Of a stretch of DNA of 64,000 nucleotides, positions 1-9,839 are shown piece after piece. The notes beneath the pieces were generated by a model. It saw only the letters and a list, made by a program, of their open reading frames with translations, did not search any database and had not been told where the DNA came from. The stretch comes from Chloroflexota bacterium. GTDB lineage: Bacteria; Chloroflexota; Anaerolineae; B4-G1; SLSP01. Both the position numbers and the translations under genes were made by a program. The stretch lies in the NCBI GenBank assembly GCA_019873645.1, contig JAIOAX010000001.1:234854-298853 (forward strand), read 5' to 3'. Within the stretch, counting starts at the first letter, position 1. Each line of letters opens with the position of its first letter.

Positions 1-185
1 ATTTCGCTCTGGCGGATGGCTGTCGGCAGAACATTTTCCACGCCGCCCTGCTGGAGGCCGATGTTGACAATGCGTGAGAGATAATCCGGCAACGCCAGCT
101 CGGCGTTGGCCTGCACGAACAGCAGCGCCACGGTGAGCAGAATCATCAGCCAGTAAGGTTTCAGGTATTTTGCCAGTCGGATCAT
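1..185 (-). CDS. ABC transporter permease/ATP-binding protein, N-terminal fragment truncated by window edge
   Basis: Reverse-strand translation from cat at 183-185 reads MIRLAKYLKPYWLMILLTVALLFVQANAELALPDYLSRIVNIGLQQGG..., typical first TM segment of an ABC exporter; lies downstream of a marR gene. Confidence 0.75.
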   Translation of the reverse strand, partial: MIRLAKYLKPYWLMILLTVALLFVQANAELALPDYLSRIVNIGLQQGGVENVLPTAIRQSE

Positions 186-368
186 AGAAAAAGTTGCTCC
201 TTGTACAGAATCATGAATCAAGAATCGGCGAATGGGAGAATCAGCGAAGAGAGCATCAGCGAATAAAAGAATCAGCGAATAAAAGAATCAGCGAATCCCC
301 CACCCCCTCTCTCCCTGCCTCCCTCTCCCCCCTTCTCCCTTCTCCCTTCCCCGTCTACTGTCTACCGT

Positions 369-833
369 CTACTGTCTACCGTCTACCTCTCCCCCAAGCT
401 CCATCGTCTTTTTGAGTAACAGGCGCAGGGCGGCGTGAGCTTGCTCGCGTTCGGCAGGGGTGAAGCTGGCGACGAGTTCACCGAGCCATGCATGGCAGGC
501 CTGAAAACTTCCCTGGACCACCTGGTGCCCCTTGTCGGTCAGCATAATCTGTTTGACGCGGCGGTCGCCGGGGTTTTCCGTGCGCTCGATCAACCCCTGC
601 CGCACCAGTCGCTCTACCATCTGGCTGGCTGCCGCGCTGGTAATGCCCAACTCATCGCCGATGTCGGAGACGCTGCACACGCCTGAACGATGGATGCTCA
701 TCAGCGCACCCATCTGCGACATGGAAAGGTCGTTCTCCTTAATGAAAAGGAAAAAACGATACATCGAGTGATGCATAAACAGCTCGACCCACTCTTGCAA
801 CGTTTGTGTCAAGGCATCGGTCGTCTCTGGCAT
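369..833 (-). CDS. MarR family transcriptional regulator
   Basis: 154 aa; winged-helix signature SVSDIGDELGITSAAASQMVERLVRQGLIERTENPGDRRVKQIMLTDKG. Confidence 0.9.
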   Translation of the reverse strand: MPETTDALTQTLQEWVELFMHHSMYRFFLFIKENDLSMSQMGALMSIHRSGVCSVSDIGDELGITSAAASQMVERLVRQGLIERTENPGDRRVKQIMLTDKGHQVVQGSFQACHAWLGELVASFTPAEREQAHAALRLLLKKTMELGGEVDGRQ

Positions 834-1216
834 AAAGGGCCCCTTTTAGTTAAGTCATCTTAGATATTAAGCATGTTGATTATATAAAGTAGCTTAAAAA
901 TGTCAACTGGAAAAAGCGCAGATGCATGTTAGCATGGTATGCGTCTACTGAAAAAACTAAAAATCTCACCGCAGAGAGTCGCGCGGAGGGTGCAAAGATT
1001 TTTATGTCGGATTCAATACGATTAAGTCTTTCGCGTTTCATTACTAATTTTATTGATATAAACTTGAATTTTTCTTAGCGTTCTTTGCGTCTCTGTGGTG
1101 AATTAGACTTTTTTTCAGGAGAGTCATGTTTACCTTCGCCAAATCTTCACCAATTTCTAGAAGCAAGATTCGCGTAGATCAGCGAGATTCGCGGTTTATA
1201 TTCAGGGAGGATAGAC

Positions 1217-2602
1217 ATGCAGAAAACAATCATCGAACCCCAACGTGAACTTCCCATTGTCGCCGCAGCCGACGTGGTCGTGGTGGGCGGCGGGCCGGGC
1301 GGGTTGCCGGCGGCGATTGCGGCGGCGCGGCGCGGCATGTGCGTGCTGCTCATCGAACGCTACGGTTTCCTCGGCGGGCTGGCGACGGCCGGGCTGGTCG
1401 CGCCGATCCTGGGCCATACCGCATCGAACAGCCACACGCCGATTGTCGAGGGCCTGCTCAAGGAGATGACGGAGCGGATGCACGCGCTTGGCGGCGCGCC
1501 CACGTGGGACGAAGCCTGCCAGGAGTGGGGCGTGCGCTTCGACGCCGAGGCGTTCAAGGTGGTCGCCGACCGGATGGTGCGCGAGGCCAATGTCGAACTG
1601 CTGCTGCACACCTTTGCTGTGGACGTCGTCGTGGAAGACGGCGCGATCCAGGCGGTGATCGTCGAGAGCAAGTCTGGGCGGCAGGCGGTGGTGGGCAAGG
1701 TCTTCATTGACGCGACCGGCGACGCGGACGTGGCTTTCCGCGCCGGAGCACCGACCGTGCAGGGGCGCGACTTCGACGGGCAGGGCGAGTCGATGGGGTC
1801 GTTCATCCACATCGGCGGCGTGGAGCACGTCACCGAGGCGCAGAAGGCTGCCGCGCGCGAGAACTTGCTCGCCGCGATGGCGCAGGGGCGCTTCCGCTTC
1901 TACACCAACGGCTTCACCGGCACCAACGACATGCACCTCACCCACTTCTCGCCGAACATGACGCGCTGGCCCGGCGACCCCACGAACGCTCGCGTGCTGA
2001 CCGAGGCCGAGGTGGGCATCCGCGAGCAGGTGTGGAAGCTGTGGGAATTCCTGAGGACCCAGCCCGGCTTTGAGAACTGTTACATCCAGGCCACGTCGCC
2101 GCAGGTGGGGCCGCGCGAGAGCCGCCAGGTCATCGGCGATTACACGCTCACCGGCGCCGACATCCTCAACGCCGTCAAATTTCCCGATGCGGTGGCGCGC
2201 GGCTCGTGGTACATCGACATCCACTGCCCGCTGGGACACACGTATCCCGTCCACATGTGCATCATCGAATGCCCGCGCGGGGAAGCCTGCCCCTACTGGG
2301 TCGCCGAGCACGACCGGACGATGCACTCGCTCAATGCTCTGCATCCACCCGATGGCGACTGGTACGACATCCCCTACCGCTGCCTGACGCCGCAGAAGAT
2401 TGACAACCTGCTCGTCTCCGGGCGCTGCATCTCTGCAACGCACGACGGCATGGCCGGTGCGCGCGTGATGGGGACGTGCATGGCGATCGGCGAGGCGGCG
2501 GGAACGGCAGCGGCATTGGCCGTGCGTGACGGCGTCAATCCACGCGATGTGGAGGTGGCGGCGCTGCGCCAGACCCTGCAAGACGCCGGTGCGTTGGTCT
2601 AA
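1217..2602 (+). CDS. FAD-dependent oxidoreductase
   Basis: N-terminal dinucleotide-binding motif VVVGGGPGGLPAAIAAARRGMCVLLIER; DATGDADVAFRAGAP; RCISATHDGMAGARVMGTCMAIGEAAG C-terminal FAD motif. Confidence 0.85.
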   Translation: MQKTIIEPQRELPIVAAADVVVVGGGPGGLPAAIAAARRGMCVLLIERYGFLGGLATAGLVAPILGHTASNSHTPIVEGLLKEMTERMHALGGAPTWDEACQEWGVRFDAEAFKVVADRMVREANVELLLHTFAVDVVVEDGAIQAVIVESKSGRQAVVGKVFIDATGDADVAFRAGAPTVQGRDFDGQGESMGSFIHIGGVEHVTEAQKAAARENLLAAMAQGRFRFYTNGFTGTNDMHLTHFSPNMTRWPGDPTNARVLTEAEVGIREQVWKLWEFLRTQPGFENCYIQATSPQVGPRESRQVIGDYTLTGADILNAVKFPDAVARGSWYIDIHCPLGHTYPVHMCIIECPRGEACPYWVAEHDRTMHSLNALHPPDGDWYDIPYRCLTPQKIDNLLVSGRCISATHDGMAGARVMGTCMAIGEAAGTAAALAVRDGVNPRDVEVAALRQTLQDAGALV

Positions 2603-4743
2603 ACAGGCTCCGGTTGCAGCGCCCGCGCCACAGCGCGGGCCAATGTCTCAAAATCCACCGGCTTCATCAGCCAATCGGCTACCAGAGCACTTGCACCGTC
2701 GGCTTTGAGGTTTTCCAATTCCTGCTTGAGGGGATGACCGGTGATTAGGACCAGGCGGGTCGTCATTCCGCATCTCTTCATTTCGCGAAGCAGTTCGATC
2801 CCGCCCATCTCCGGCATCAGCACATCGCTGATGATCAACACAATGTCATTGGGGCGACTTTCCAGGATTGCCAATGCCTTGCGCCCATTCTCGGCGGTCT
2901 GGACGTGGTAATTGAGCATCTCCAGGCTTTCTGCCAGCGCCAGGCGCGTGATAGGGTTATCCTCAATGACGAGGATAGTTTCGCCGCTCCCCATAGACGG
3001 TGTAGAGGCCACGACTTTGGATGGCGGCGGCGGCGCTTCCAGATAGGCCGGCAGATAGAGGGTGAATGTGGTGCCTTCACCGACGTGGGTGGTGACGTGA
3101 ATATGGCCTTCGTGCATACCGACGATGCCGTGGACTTGTGCCAGCCCCAGGCCCGTGCCGGCCCCCGGTGCTTTGGTGGTGAAGAAGGGATCGAAAATGT
3201 GCGGTAACACATCTTCGGCAATGCCTACTCCGGTGTCGGTGACGGTAAGCTGAATCCATTCGCCGGCGCCCACACCATTGACCGGGGCTGTACAGCCTTC
3301 AGGAAAATAGAGGCGTGTCAATCCAAAACACAACTCGCCGCCATGGGGCATGGCATCACGGGCATTGACGGCCAGATTCATGATCACCTGTTGCAGCGCC
3401 GCAGGCGACCCGTAAATGAGACAACTGTTGACGTTGTAATCCAGCCTGATGGCAATGTTCTCCGGCAACGTGCGTTGTAAGAGCTTGATTTGCTCTTTCA
3501 AGAACGGCAACAGGTCGAAGGGATGACGCTCCAGAACGGTGCGGCGGCTAAAATCAAGGATTTGCTGGATGAGCTGTGTGGCGTGCATAGACTGCTGGTA
3601 GATAATGTCCAACCGTTCTTGCACTTTGAGCAGCACGCCCTTGTCACGTCGGGACATCTGCGCGTAGAGCACGATGGTCGCCATAATGTTGTTGAAATCA
3701 TGCGCGATCCCGGCCGCCAATTGGCCTACAGCGGCCAGCCGTTCCTGCTGTTGGCTGCGCTGCTCGATCTCGCGTTGATGCGTCACGTCGCGGATGACGA
3801 GCACCCACCCTTCGGAGCGCTCCGGGCTGCTAATGGGTTTGGCAAGCATCTGAAAACTACGTTTCCCGGCCTCTAACTCGTGCCACAAGCCCTTGGGTGG
3901 CGAGGCCAGCACTTCTGTCAACGGCCGCCCGCCTATGTGGGTGATAACGTCGCCGACATTGAGGCCGGCCAACGTGCGCAGGTCGCCCTGTCCCAAACGA
4001 TTCGCCGAAAGCACCCGCCCTTCCTCATTGAGCAACAACACCCCTTCTGGCACGGTGTCCATCACCTGCTGCACCTGCCGCGCCTGTTCCTGGAAACGCA
4101 TCAGCAATTGTTCAAGCTCTTGCTCGGCCTTGCGGCGTTCCTCCAGGCGTTGACGCGCTAACCTCAAAGCATCATAGAGGCTGCGCAGGGCAATATCCAG
4201 GGTGACAATGGCCAGAAACAGGCTGAAGCTGAAGTTGACCCAACCGGCAAGCGGCGGCACGGGGAATAGTTGCCGCAGCGGACATCCCCACGTTTTGCAG
4301 AGCGCCATAGCCAGGCCGGCCAGACTGCTGGCGCCGGCGATGATGATCATGGCCGGCGTACCCAGGAGCAATCCACCGATGATGGTCAGGGAAATGTAAT
4401 ACACGGCATCAATGCTATTCATGCCCCCGGCAAATGTCACCAGCCCGGTCATCGCGACCCATAAACCTGTCAAAATCACAACACTGGCGCTTCGCAGGCG
4501 TCCTCGATACATCAATGTCCGCGAGGTTGCCAAGACCGCCGTCATCCCCAGAACCACAGCGGAACTGCCGCGTTTTTCAGCGAAAACAAACGCCGTCGCC
4601 AATGCGGCCAATAGCGTCACCAGAATCAACGCCAATTGCAGTGCATTGAGCACGCGGGCGGCGCGGCTCTGCTCCTCGTCCTCAAAAGCCGGGGCGCTCA
4701 GGCAACGTTTGAACCAGGACCACGCAGTTTGCTTTTCAGACAT
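2599..4743 (-). CDS. Hybrid sensor histidine kinase / response regulator (TM sensor, PAS, HisKA, HATPase, REC)
   Basis: [16 protein letters not shown] (H box), [15 protein letters not shown] (N box), [33 protein letters not shown]-terminal REC domain [10 protein letters not shown]...[12 protein letters not shown]. Confidence 0.93.
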   Translation of the reverse strand: MSEKQTAWSWFKRCLSAPAFEDEEQSRAARVLNALQLALILVTLLAALATAFVFAEKRGSSAVVLGMTAVLATSRTLMYRGRLRSASVVILTGLWVAMTGLVTFAGGMNSIDAVYYISLTIIGGLLLGTPAMIIIAGASSLAGLAMALCKTWGCPLRQLFPVPPLAGWVNFSFSLFLAIVTLDIALRSLYDALRLARQRLEERRKAEQELEQLLMRFQEQARQVQQVMDTVPEGVLLLNEEGRVLSANRLGQGDLRTLAGLNVGDVITHIGGRPLTEVLASPPKGLWHELEAGKRSFQMLAKPISSPERSEGWVLVIRDVTHQREIEQRSQQQERLAAVGQLAAGIAHDFNNIMATIVLYAQMSRRDKGVLLKVQERLDIIYQQSMHATQLIQQILDFSRRTVLERHPFDLLPFLKEQIKLLQRTLPENIAIRLDYNVNSCLIYGSPAALQQVIMNLAVNARDAMPHGGELCFGLTRLYFPEGCTAPVNGVGAGEWIQLTVTDTGVGIAEDVLPHIFDPFFTTKAPGAGTGLGLAQVHGIVGMHEGHIHVTTHVGEGTTFTLYLPAYLEAPPPPSKVVASTPSMGSGETILVIEDNPITRLALAESLEMLNYHVQTAENGRKALAILESRPNDIVLIISDVLMPEMGGIELLREMKRCGMTTRLVLITGHPLKQELENLKADGASALVADWLMKPVDFETLARAVARALQPEPV

Positions 4744-4838
4744 ATCCAAACTCGCTGCGCACTTCACGGACGATACTCAACCAGTGATCAAAGCGCTCCG
4801 GGTGATGTTTACAGGTGTGGGACTTCTCCACATTCGGA

Positions 4839-5222
4839 CTACCGGGTCAAGAGGTCAATCAATGCACTGACGGCAATCGCACCGGCGCCGACTGCACCGG
4901 CCTTGAGGGCATAAGCCGTGCGTTTGTCCAACCCTTTTCGCCCATCCTGAATAATCGTCCCGGCGACTTGCAAATCCATTCCGGCGGTCAGCGGGTTCTC
5001 GAAGTAACCACGACTGGTATTCAGTCCTGCCAGAACAGCGGGCATTGCAGTGATGATAGCAATGATGCCGGCCCAGAACATGCGCTCACTCCACGCCGTA
5101 CCCGTACACCGCGTCCCAAACTGACAGGAGATGGTGACCACGATAAAGATACCCAGGTCAATGAGCAGGATCAGGCCGATAAAGCGTCCAACGCTGCGCA
5201 AAACACCTTTGACTTTATCCAT
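4839..5222 (-). CDS. Hypothetical membrane protein
   Basis: ORF from MDKVKG; two hydrophobic segments; no recognised domain. Confidence 0.6.
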   Translation of the reverse strand: MDKVKGVLRSVGRFIGLILLIDLGIFIVVTISCQFGTRCTGTAWSERMFWAGIIAIITAMPAVLAGLNTSRGYFENPLTAGMDLQVAGTIIQDGRKGLDKRTAYALKAGAVGAGAIAVSALIDLLTR

Positions 5223-5286
5223 TCCGTTACTTTCATGCCTCCAACACAAACCGGGCTATACCACTCACAATGTCATTATATACTGA

Positions 5287-5313
5287 GAAGCGCATAGCGC
5301 AAAAACGCCCCCG
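5287..5313 (-). terminator. Candidate intrinsic terminator downstream of the MFS gene
   Basis: Minus strand reads GCGCCCCggcGGGGGCGTTTTTG. Confidence 0.55.
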
Positions 5314-5367
5314 CCGGGGCGCATTTCAGGACAGAGCGACTTTTAAGCTCTAGCCAAACAGTTACGC

Positions 5368-6576
5368 CTATGGCAAATTCTGACGGGCAACCAGACGAAA
5401 AAAGAGCAGTGCCAGGATGAACGCCCCAATGTTGGAGATTGTGGTGACCGCAAACGGCAACCCGGCGGCGATTCCGACCAGCGCGCCACCGATCAGCGAA
5501 CCGACAATCATCCCGGCGTTCCACAGCAGATGCAGCACACCAAAGATACGTCCATGCTCCTCTACCGGCGCGGCCTCGGCGACAAGCGTGGGCATCAATG
5601 TGGAGAGCGCCCAGGCCGCGCTCACGCCCAGGATGCCAAAAACGTAGATGCTCCACAATGTCTCCGCCGCGAAAGCCGCGCCGATGGTCGCTGCGACAAG
5701 TACACCGTAAGTGATCAACGTCGGCCGGCGACGCCCCCAACGGTCGGCGGCGCGCCCGGCGACGATTTGCGTCAGTGAGGCAACGATCAGGCTGATGGTG
5801 GTGTACAGCGCCACAACAGTATTACTGCCGGCGCGCGCTTTGATAAGCAAGGGCAACAACACCATGGCCATGCCGTAATAGCACGTGGGGAGAAAACGCA
5901 GCATCCCCAGGACAAGGATAACGGGACGACGCACGATTGCACCATAACCGGCAAACAGGCGTCGGCCAGTAGCCTGTGCGTCCGCGTCGGTGTGTTCCTG
6001 GGAAGGCAACGCTCCCGCGATTGCCGTGCCCATCAGTGAAACAACCACCAGTGCCCAGCCCAACGCTCCGAAACCGTAACGATCAAGCAGCCACCCCGCC
6101 CCCGGGCTGCTCAGTGCGCCGCCAAGTGTGAAACCCCAGTTGTAAAGCGCCGAGAGTGCGCCGAGGTTCGCCTTGCCCACGGCAGCATTGAGGTAACTCT
6201 GCCCGCCCAGGGTGATGAATGTTAGTCCGATCACGCCGAGGATCCACAACCCCACGACCAGCCAGGAGGCATGGGTGAGGTAAAGCAAGCTGCCCCCGGC
6301 GGATGCCGCCAGTCCCAAGGCCAGCGTCCATTTGTGCCCCAGGCTATCCGACAGCGTGCCGCCGACAAGGGAGGTAACCATCCCCACAAGCTGCCCTATT
6401 GCAACGATGGCCGAAGCCGCGGCAGCAGTATAGGCTAATTGTTCGGTGGCGTAGATGGGGAAAAAGGAACGCATCGGCGAGATGATGATGCCTGCCAGCA
6501 GTTGCGCGCAGAGCAGGAGCAGCACGGGCCAGTTTTTGAGCGGGAAAGCATGGAAGTTTTGATAATTATGGCGCAT
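5368..6576 (-). CDS. MFS transporter
   Basis: 402 aa, 12 hydrophobic segments; GGTLSDSLGHKWTL and AGRAADRWGRRRPTL MFS loop motifs. Confidence 0.9.
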   Translation of the reverse strand: MRHNYQNFHAFPLKNWPVLLLLCAQLLAGIIISPMRSFFPIYATEQLAYTAAAASAIVAIGQLVGMVTSLVGGTLSDSLGHKWTLALGLAASAGGSLLYLTHASWLVVGLWILGVIGLTFITLGGQSYLNAAVGKANLGALSALYNWGFTLGGALSSPGAGWLLDRYGFGALGWALVVVSLMGTAIAGALPSQEHTDADAQATGRRLFAGYGAIVRRPVILVLGMLRFLPTCYYGMAMVLLPLLIKARAGSNTVVALYTTISLIVASLTQIVAGRAADRWGRRRPTLITYGVLVAATIGAAFAAETLWSIYVFGILGVSAAWALSTLMPTLVAEAAPVEEHGRIFGVLHLLWNAGMIVGSLIGGALVGIAAGLPFAVTTISNIGAFILALLFFRLVARQNLP

Positions 6577-6591
6577 TTTATCAATGGACTA

Positions 6592-7596
6592 TCAAGAATT
6601 TTTGACTTTCGGTCGCCGGGGATGGACTTTGAACAGCCATGCCGGCAACAATGAACACCGGCGGATCGTGTCCACACAATAAGGCGTCCCGTGGACAATC
6701 GCCTGCGCCGCCAGCAGGCCACTCTTGACCGCCGGCCCGATGCCTTCGCCCATGTCGCGCGTCGCCAGACCTGCAGCGTCACCCACAACGAAGGCGTTAT
6801 CCACACGCAGCGCGTTGGAATCCTGACGCAGGTAGTAGCTATGGCCTTTGGGGGTAAAGGAGTAATCGCGCACGAGACCACGCCGTGCCAGTTTTTCCAC
6901 CAGCGCCTCCCAGTGACGTTTGATGGTGTCGCCGTTGGCTTTGAGCGTCTCCGCCATTCCACCAACGCCGACGTTGACGTAGCCCCCGGACTTGGGCACA
7001 TACCAGGCATAGCCGGGGAGCCGGTGCTCCATAAACCAGAGGTAACAGTGCGGGTCACTGTAAGCGTAGGGAAATTCTTCTTCCTGTGTGACGATGAGCG
7101 TGTCCGACGCGCGGGGATGCACGTCCTGAAAAAACGTCCGGTAAACCGGGCAATGCGTCCCGCCTGCGCCCACCAGGTAACGGGCGAAAAACGCACCATC
7201 CACGACGTAGCCGCCCTCCACGCGCTCAATCGCCCGCACGTGATGGGTGACGAGGGGCACGCCTGACCTTTGCAGCAGCCAGTGGTCGAATTCAACACGC
7301 CGGATGGCGTACTGCCGACCGGGAAGTGAAAAGTGCAGGCCGCGCACCGCGATCCGCAAGGATGTGAAAACGGTGAGACTGTGGGGGTAGGCGTCAGGCT
7401 GGATCTCCAGATCGGCAAGCACGTCCGGGGGAATCCAGCCAGCGCAGAGCTTCACCCGTGGGAACGGTTCGCGGTCCAGCACCAGGCACTCCACGTTATG
7501 CCGTTGCAGATACCACGCGCACGCGGCCCCGGCCGGCCCGCCGCCGACAATAAGCACGTCCGTCTTGATCATATTCTTCTCTAACTGAACCGGCAA
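6592..7596 (-). CDS. Geranylgeranyl reductase-like FAD-dependent oxidoreductase
   Basis: DVLIVGGGPAGAACAWYLQRHNVECLVLDREPFPRVKLCAG; VVGDAAGLATRDMGEGIGPAVKSGLLAAQAI. Confidence 0.82.
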   Translation of the reverse strand: MPVQLEKNMIKTDVLIVGGGPAGAACAWYLQRHNVECLVLDREPFPRVKLCAGWIPPDVLADLEIQPDAYPHSLTVFTSLRIAVRGLHFSLPGRQYAIRRVEFDHWLLQRSGVPLVTHHVRAIERVEGGYVVDGAFFARYLVGAGGTHCPVYRTFFQDVHPRASDTLIVTQEEEFPYAYSDPHCYLWFMEHRLPGYAWYVPKSGGYVNVGVGGMAETLKANGDTIKRHWEALVEKLARRGLVRDYSFTPKGHSYYLRQDSNALRVDNAFVVGDAAGLATRDMGEGIGPAVKSGLLAAQAIVHGTPYCVDTIRRCSLLPAWLFKVHPRRPKVKNS

Positions 7597-8705
7597 TCAG
7601 GTTGCGGCGTGCCGGGGCGGGTCATGACCACCTGCCACAACTGCGTGGTGCGGGCGCGGAAACCGCCCGCGCTGCTGAGCAGATAGTAACGCCACATCCG
7701 GTAGAAGCGTTCGCCATATTTGGCCTTGAGTTCAGGCCAGGCACGCTCGAAATTGGCGTACCAGGCCATGAGCGTCTTGTCGTAATGCGGGCCGATGTTG
7801 TGCCAGTCCTCCATCACAAACAGCCCTTCCATGGCTTTGCCAAGCTGCGCAATCGAGGGCAACATCCCGTTGGGGAAGATGTACTTCTCCGACCAGGGAT
7901 CGCCGCCGGTCACGCTGACGTTACCGCCGATGGTGTGGAAGAAGGCAATCCCACCCTCTTTCAAACAACGGTCGGTGACTTCCATGTAGGTGCGGTAATT
8001 CTTGTAACCCACGTGTTCCATCACACCGATAGAAATCACGGCATCATACGTACCGGTGACATCCCGGTAATCCTGGAGCCGCAGTTCCACCGGCAGCCCC
8101 CGGCACAATTCCGTACCTAACTTGACTTGCTCTTTGGAGACGGTGACACCCACGACGTGCGCGCCGTACTTCTCGGCGGCGTATTTGGCGAAACTGCCCC
8201 AACCGCAGCCCAGTTCCAGCACATACATTCCGGGTTTCAGGCCAATTTTCTTGCAGACCAGCTCCAGTTTGGCTTCCTGAGCCTCGTCCAACGTGGTAGC
8301 GTTCTTCCAGTAGCCGCAGGTATAGTTGAGACGCGAATCCAACATCGCCTGATACAGGTCGTTGCCCAGGTCGTAATGGTGTTCGCCGATCTGGAAAGCC
8401 CTGGCTTTCGATTGCAAGTTGAAGAGCCTGGAGCGCAGGGCGTGAAAAGCGATTTTCCAATTGCCTTTGACTTTGGCTTGCAGGTCAGCCCGCAACACTC
8501 TGGTGATGAATTCATCGAGCGCCTCGCAATCCCACCAGCCGTCCATATAGGACTCGCCGAGACCCAATGAAGCCTCGCGCAACACGCGCTCGTAAAAGCG
8601 TGTGTCGTGTACCTGGATATCCCAGACATTGGGGCCGTTGACTTCAATGCCGGCCAACGATAATAATTCCCGCGCAATGATTTCATACTGATTCTCCGCC
8701 ATCAT
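7581..8705 (-). CDS. cfa: Cyclopropane-fatty-acyl-phospholipid synthase
   Basis: HYDLGNDLYQAMLDSRLNYTCGYWKNATTLDEAQEAKLELVCKKIGLKPGMYVLELGCGWGSFAKYAAEKYGAHVVGVTVSKEQ. Confidence 0.93.
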   Translation of the reverse strand: MMAENQYEIIARELLSLAGIEVNGPNVWDIQVHDTRFYERVLREASLGLGESYMDGWWDCEALDEFITRVLRADLQAKVKGNWKIAFHALRSRLFNLQSKARAFQIGEHHYDLGNDLYQAMLDSRLNYTCGYWKNATTLDEAQEAKLELVCKKIGLKPGMYVLELGCGWGSFAKYAAEKYGAHVVGVTVSKEQVKLGTELCRGLPVELRLQDYRDVTGTYDAVISIGVMEHVGYKNYRTYMEVTDRCLKEGGIAFFHTIGGNVSVTGGDPWSEKYIFPNGMLPSIAQLGKAMEGLFVMEDWHNIGPHYDKTLMAWYANFERAWPELKAKYGERFYRMWRYYLLSSAGGFRARTTQLWQVVMTRPGTPQPDCRFS

Positions 8706-8829
8706 TCACCTCCTTTTGTAGAGTTTGAACGTTGACACATTGGCACATTTGGGCGTGATTGTACTCTTAAAATGTTACCGTGCAATGGAAAGCATAGGAA
8801 ATATCGCCGGGGCTGATTGATCCTCTACA

Positions 8830-9005
8830 CCCACGGCCCCGCCTCAAAGAGGGCAGGGAGGTGAATAGGGGGGATTTTGGGCAGCGAAGCCGCCCAAAAT
8901 CTCCCCTTTGAGAAATCCCCCGCTCTCCCCGCGTGCGGGGAGAGCGGGGGCAGGGGGTGAGAGGGGAAAACTCAACAAAACTGCCCCCGTCCTGAAATGC
9001 ACCCA
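8830..9005. repeat. Dispersed palindromic intergenic element, copy A
   Basis: Near-identical to 39113-39297; contains the palindrome CCCCCGCTCTCCCCGC-GT-GCGGGGAGAGCGGGGG and a second hairpin GGGGGATTTTGGGC...GCCCAAAATCTCCCC. Confidence 0.9.
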
Positions 9006-9011
9006 CTGATC

Positions 9012-9040
9012 TTGTGTTATACCGGCGAAGGCAGTATAAT
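9012..9040 (+). promoter_or_regulatory. Candidate sigma70 promoter of vapBC
   Basis: TTGTGT - 17 nt - TATAAT. Confidence 0.45.
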
Positions 9041-9067
9041 ATACAGGAGTTACGCACCTGGTCATTT

Positions 9068-9141
9068 TCTGACAGGATTTTCAGGATTGAAAAAGGCTTT
9101 ATGAGAGCTTTTTCATCCTGTCAATCTTGTAAATCCTGTCC
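9068..9141. repeat. Palindromic 9-mer repeat (acaggattN family) in the vapBC leader
   Basis: gacaggattttcaggattgaaaaaggct / agctttttcatcctgtcaatcttgtaaatcctgtc; inner GAAAAAGGCT-AGCTTTTTC arms. Confidence 0.85.
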
Positions 9142-9189
9142 AAAGAAATGAACCGCGTAACTACTGTCATACACATACAAGGTAAAGCG

Positions 9190-9414
9190 ATGGGTGAGAC
9201 TGTCCGCACTAATGTCATGTTGGATCAAACGTTAATTGCCGAAGCTTTGGCGCTCACCGGTCTCAAAACCAAAAAAGCGGTTATCGAGGAAGCGTTACGT
9301 ACTCTTACGCGCCTCAAACGGCAGGAACGTATCCGCGCCTTGCGTGGGCAATTACACTGGGAAGGCGACCTCGATACACTCCGACTGAACAGAGTTGACC
9401 ATGTGGTTGGTTGA
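9190..9414 (+). CDS. vapB: Type II antitoxin, VapB family
   Basis: MGETVRTNVMLDQTLIAEALALTGLKTKKAVIEEALRTLTRLKRQ..LRGQLHWEGDLD, VapB signature; overlaps the downstream PIN gene. Confidence 0.87.
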   Translation: MGETVRTNVMLDQTLIAEALALTGLKTKKAVIEEALRTLTRLKRQERIRALRGQLHWEGDLDTLRLNRVDHVVG

Positions 9415-9799
9415 TACTTCGGTATGGATTGCCTATTTCAATGGCATCGCCATGCCGCAAACCGATCGTCTGGATGCGGCTCTGGGACATGAAGCCATCT
9501 GCTTGGTTGACCTCATTCTCTGCGAGGTATTGCAAGGCTTTCAACGCCAAAGTGAATTTGAAGCAGCCCAAACCGCCCTCCTTGCATTTCCGATCTACCC
9601 TCTAGGTGGCGTTGAGCTGGCATTGCAAAGCGCCGAATACTACCGTACTTTGCGCCGACGGGGCGTCACGGTGCGCAAGACGATAGATTGTCTCATCGCC
9701 ACATTTGCCATCACCAACGAAATGTGGCTGTTGCACAACGACCGTGATTTCGATCCCTTTGAAACCTGTTTGGGTCTCAAAAGTGATACACTAAAATAG
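9401..9799 (+). CDS. vapC: Type II toxin, VapC PIN-domain ribonuclease
   Basis: MWLVDTSVWIAYFNG...LCEVLQGF...RGVTVRKTIDCLIATFAITNEMWLLHNDRDFDPF, conserved PIN acidic residues. Confidence 0.92.
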   Translation: MWLVDTSVWIAYFNGIAMPQTDRLDAALGHEAICLVDLILCEVLQGFQRQSEFEAAQTALLAFPIYPLGGVELALQSAEYYRTLRRRGVTVRKTIDCLIATFAITNEMWLLHNDRDFDPFETCLGLKSDTLK

Positions 9800-9839
9800 C
9801 GTTGTTGGTAGATTGCATATTTCATACAAGGAGACACCC

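Noticed and set aside
194-415. 73-aa ORF MLLVQNHESRIGEWENQRREHQRIKES...
   Set aside because: Translation of spacer repeats, no SD; the repeats rather than a protein are the signal
1202-2581. 459-aa ORF antisense to the FAD oxidoreductase
   Set aside because: High-GC shadow ORF with low-complexity R/H/A-rich translation and no domain; the sense gene has clear motifs
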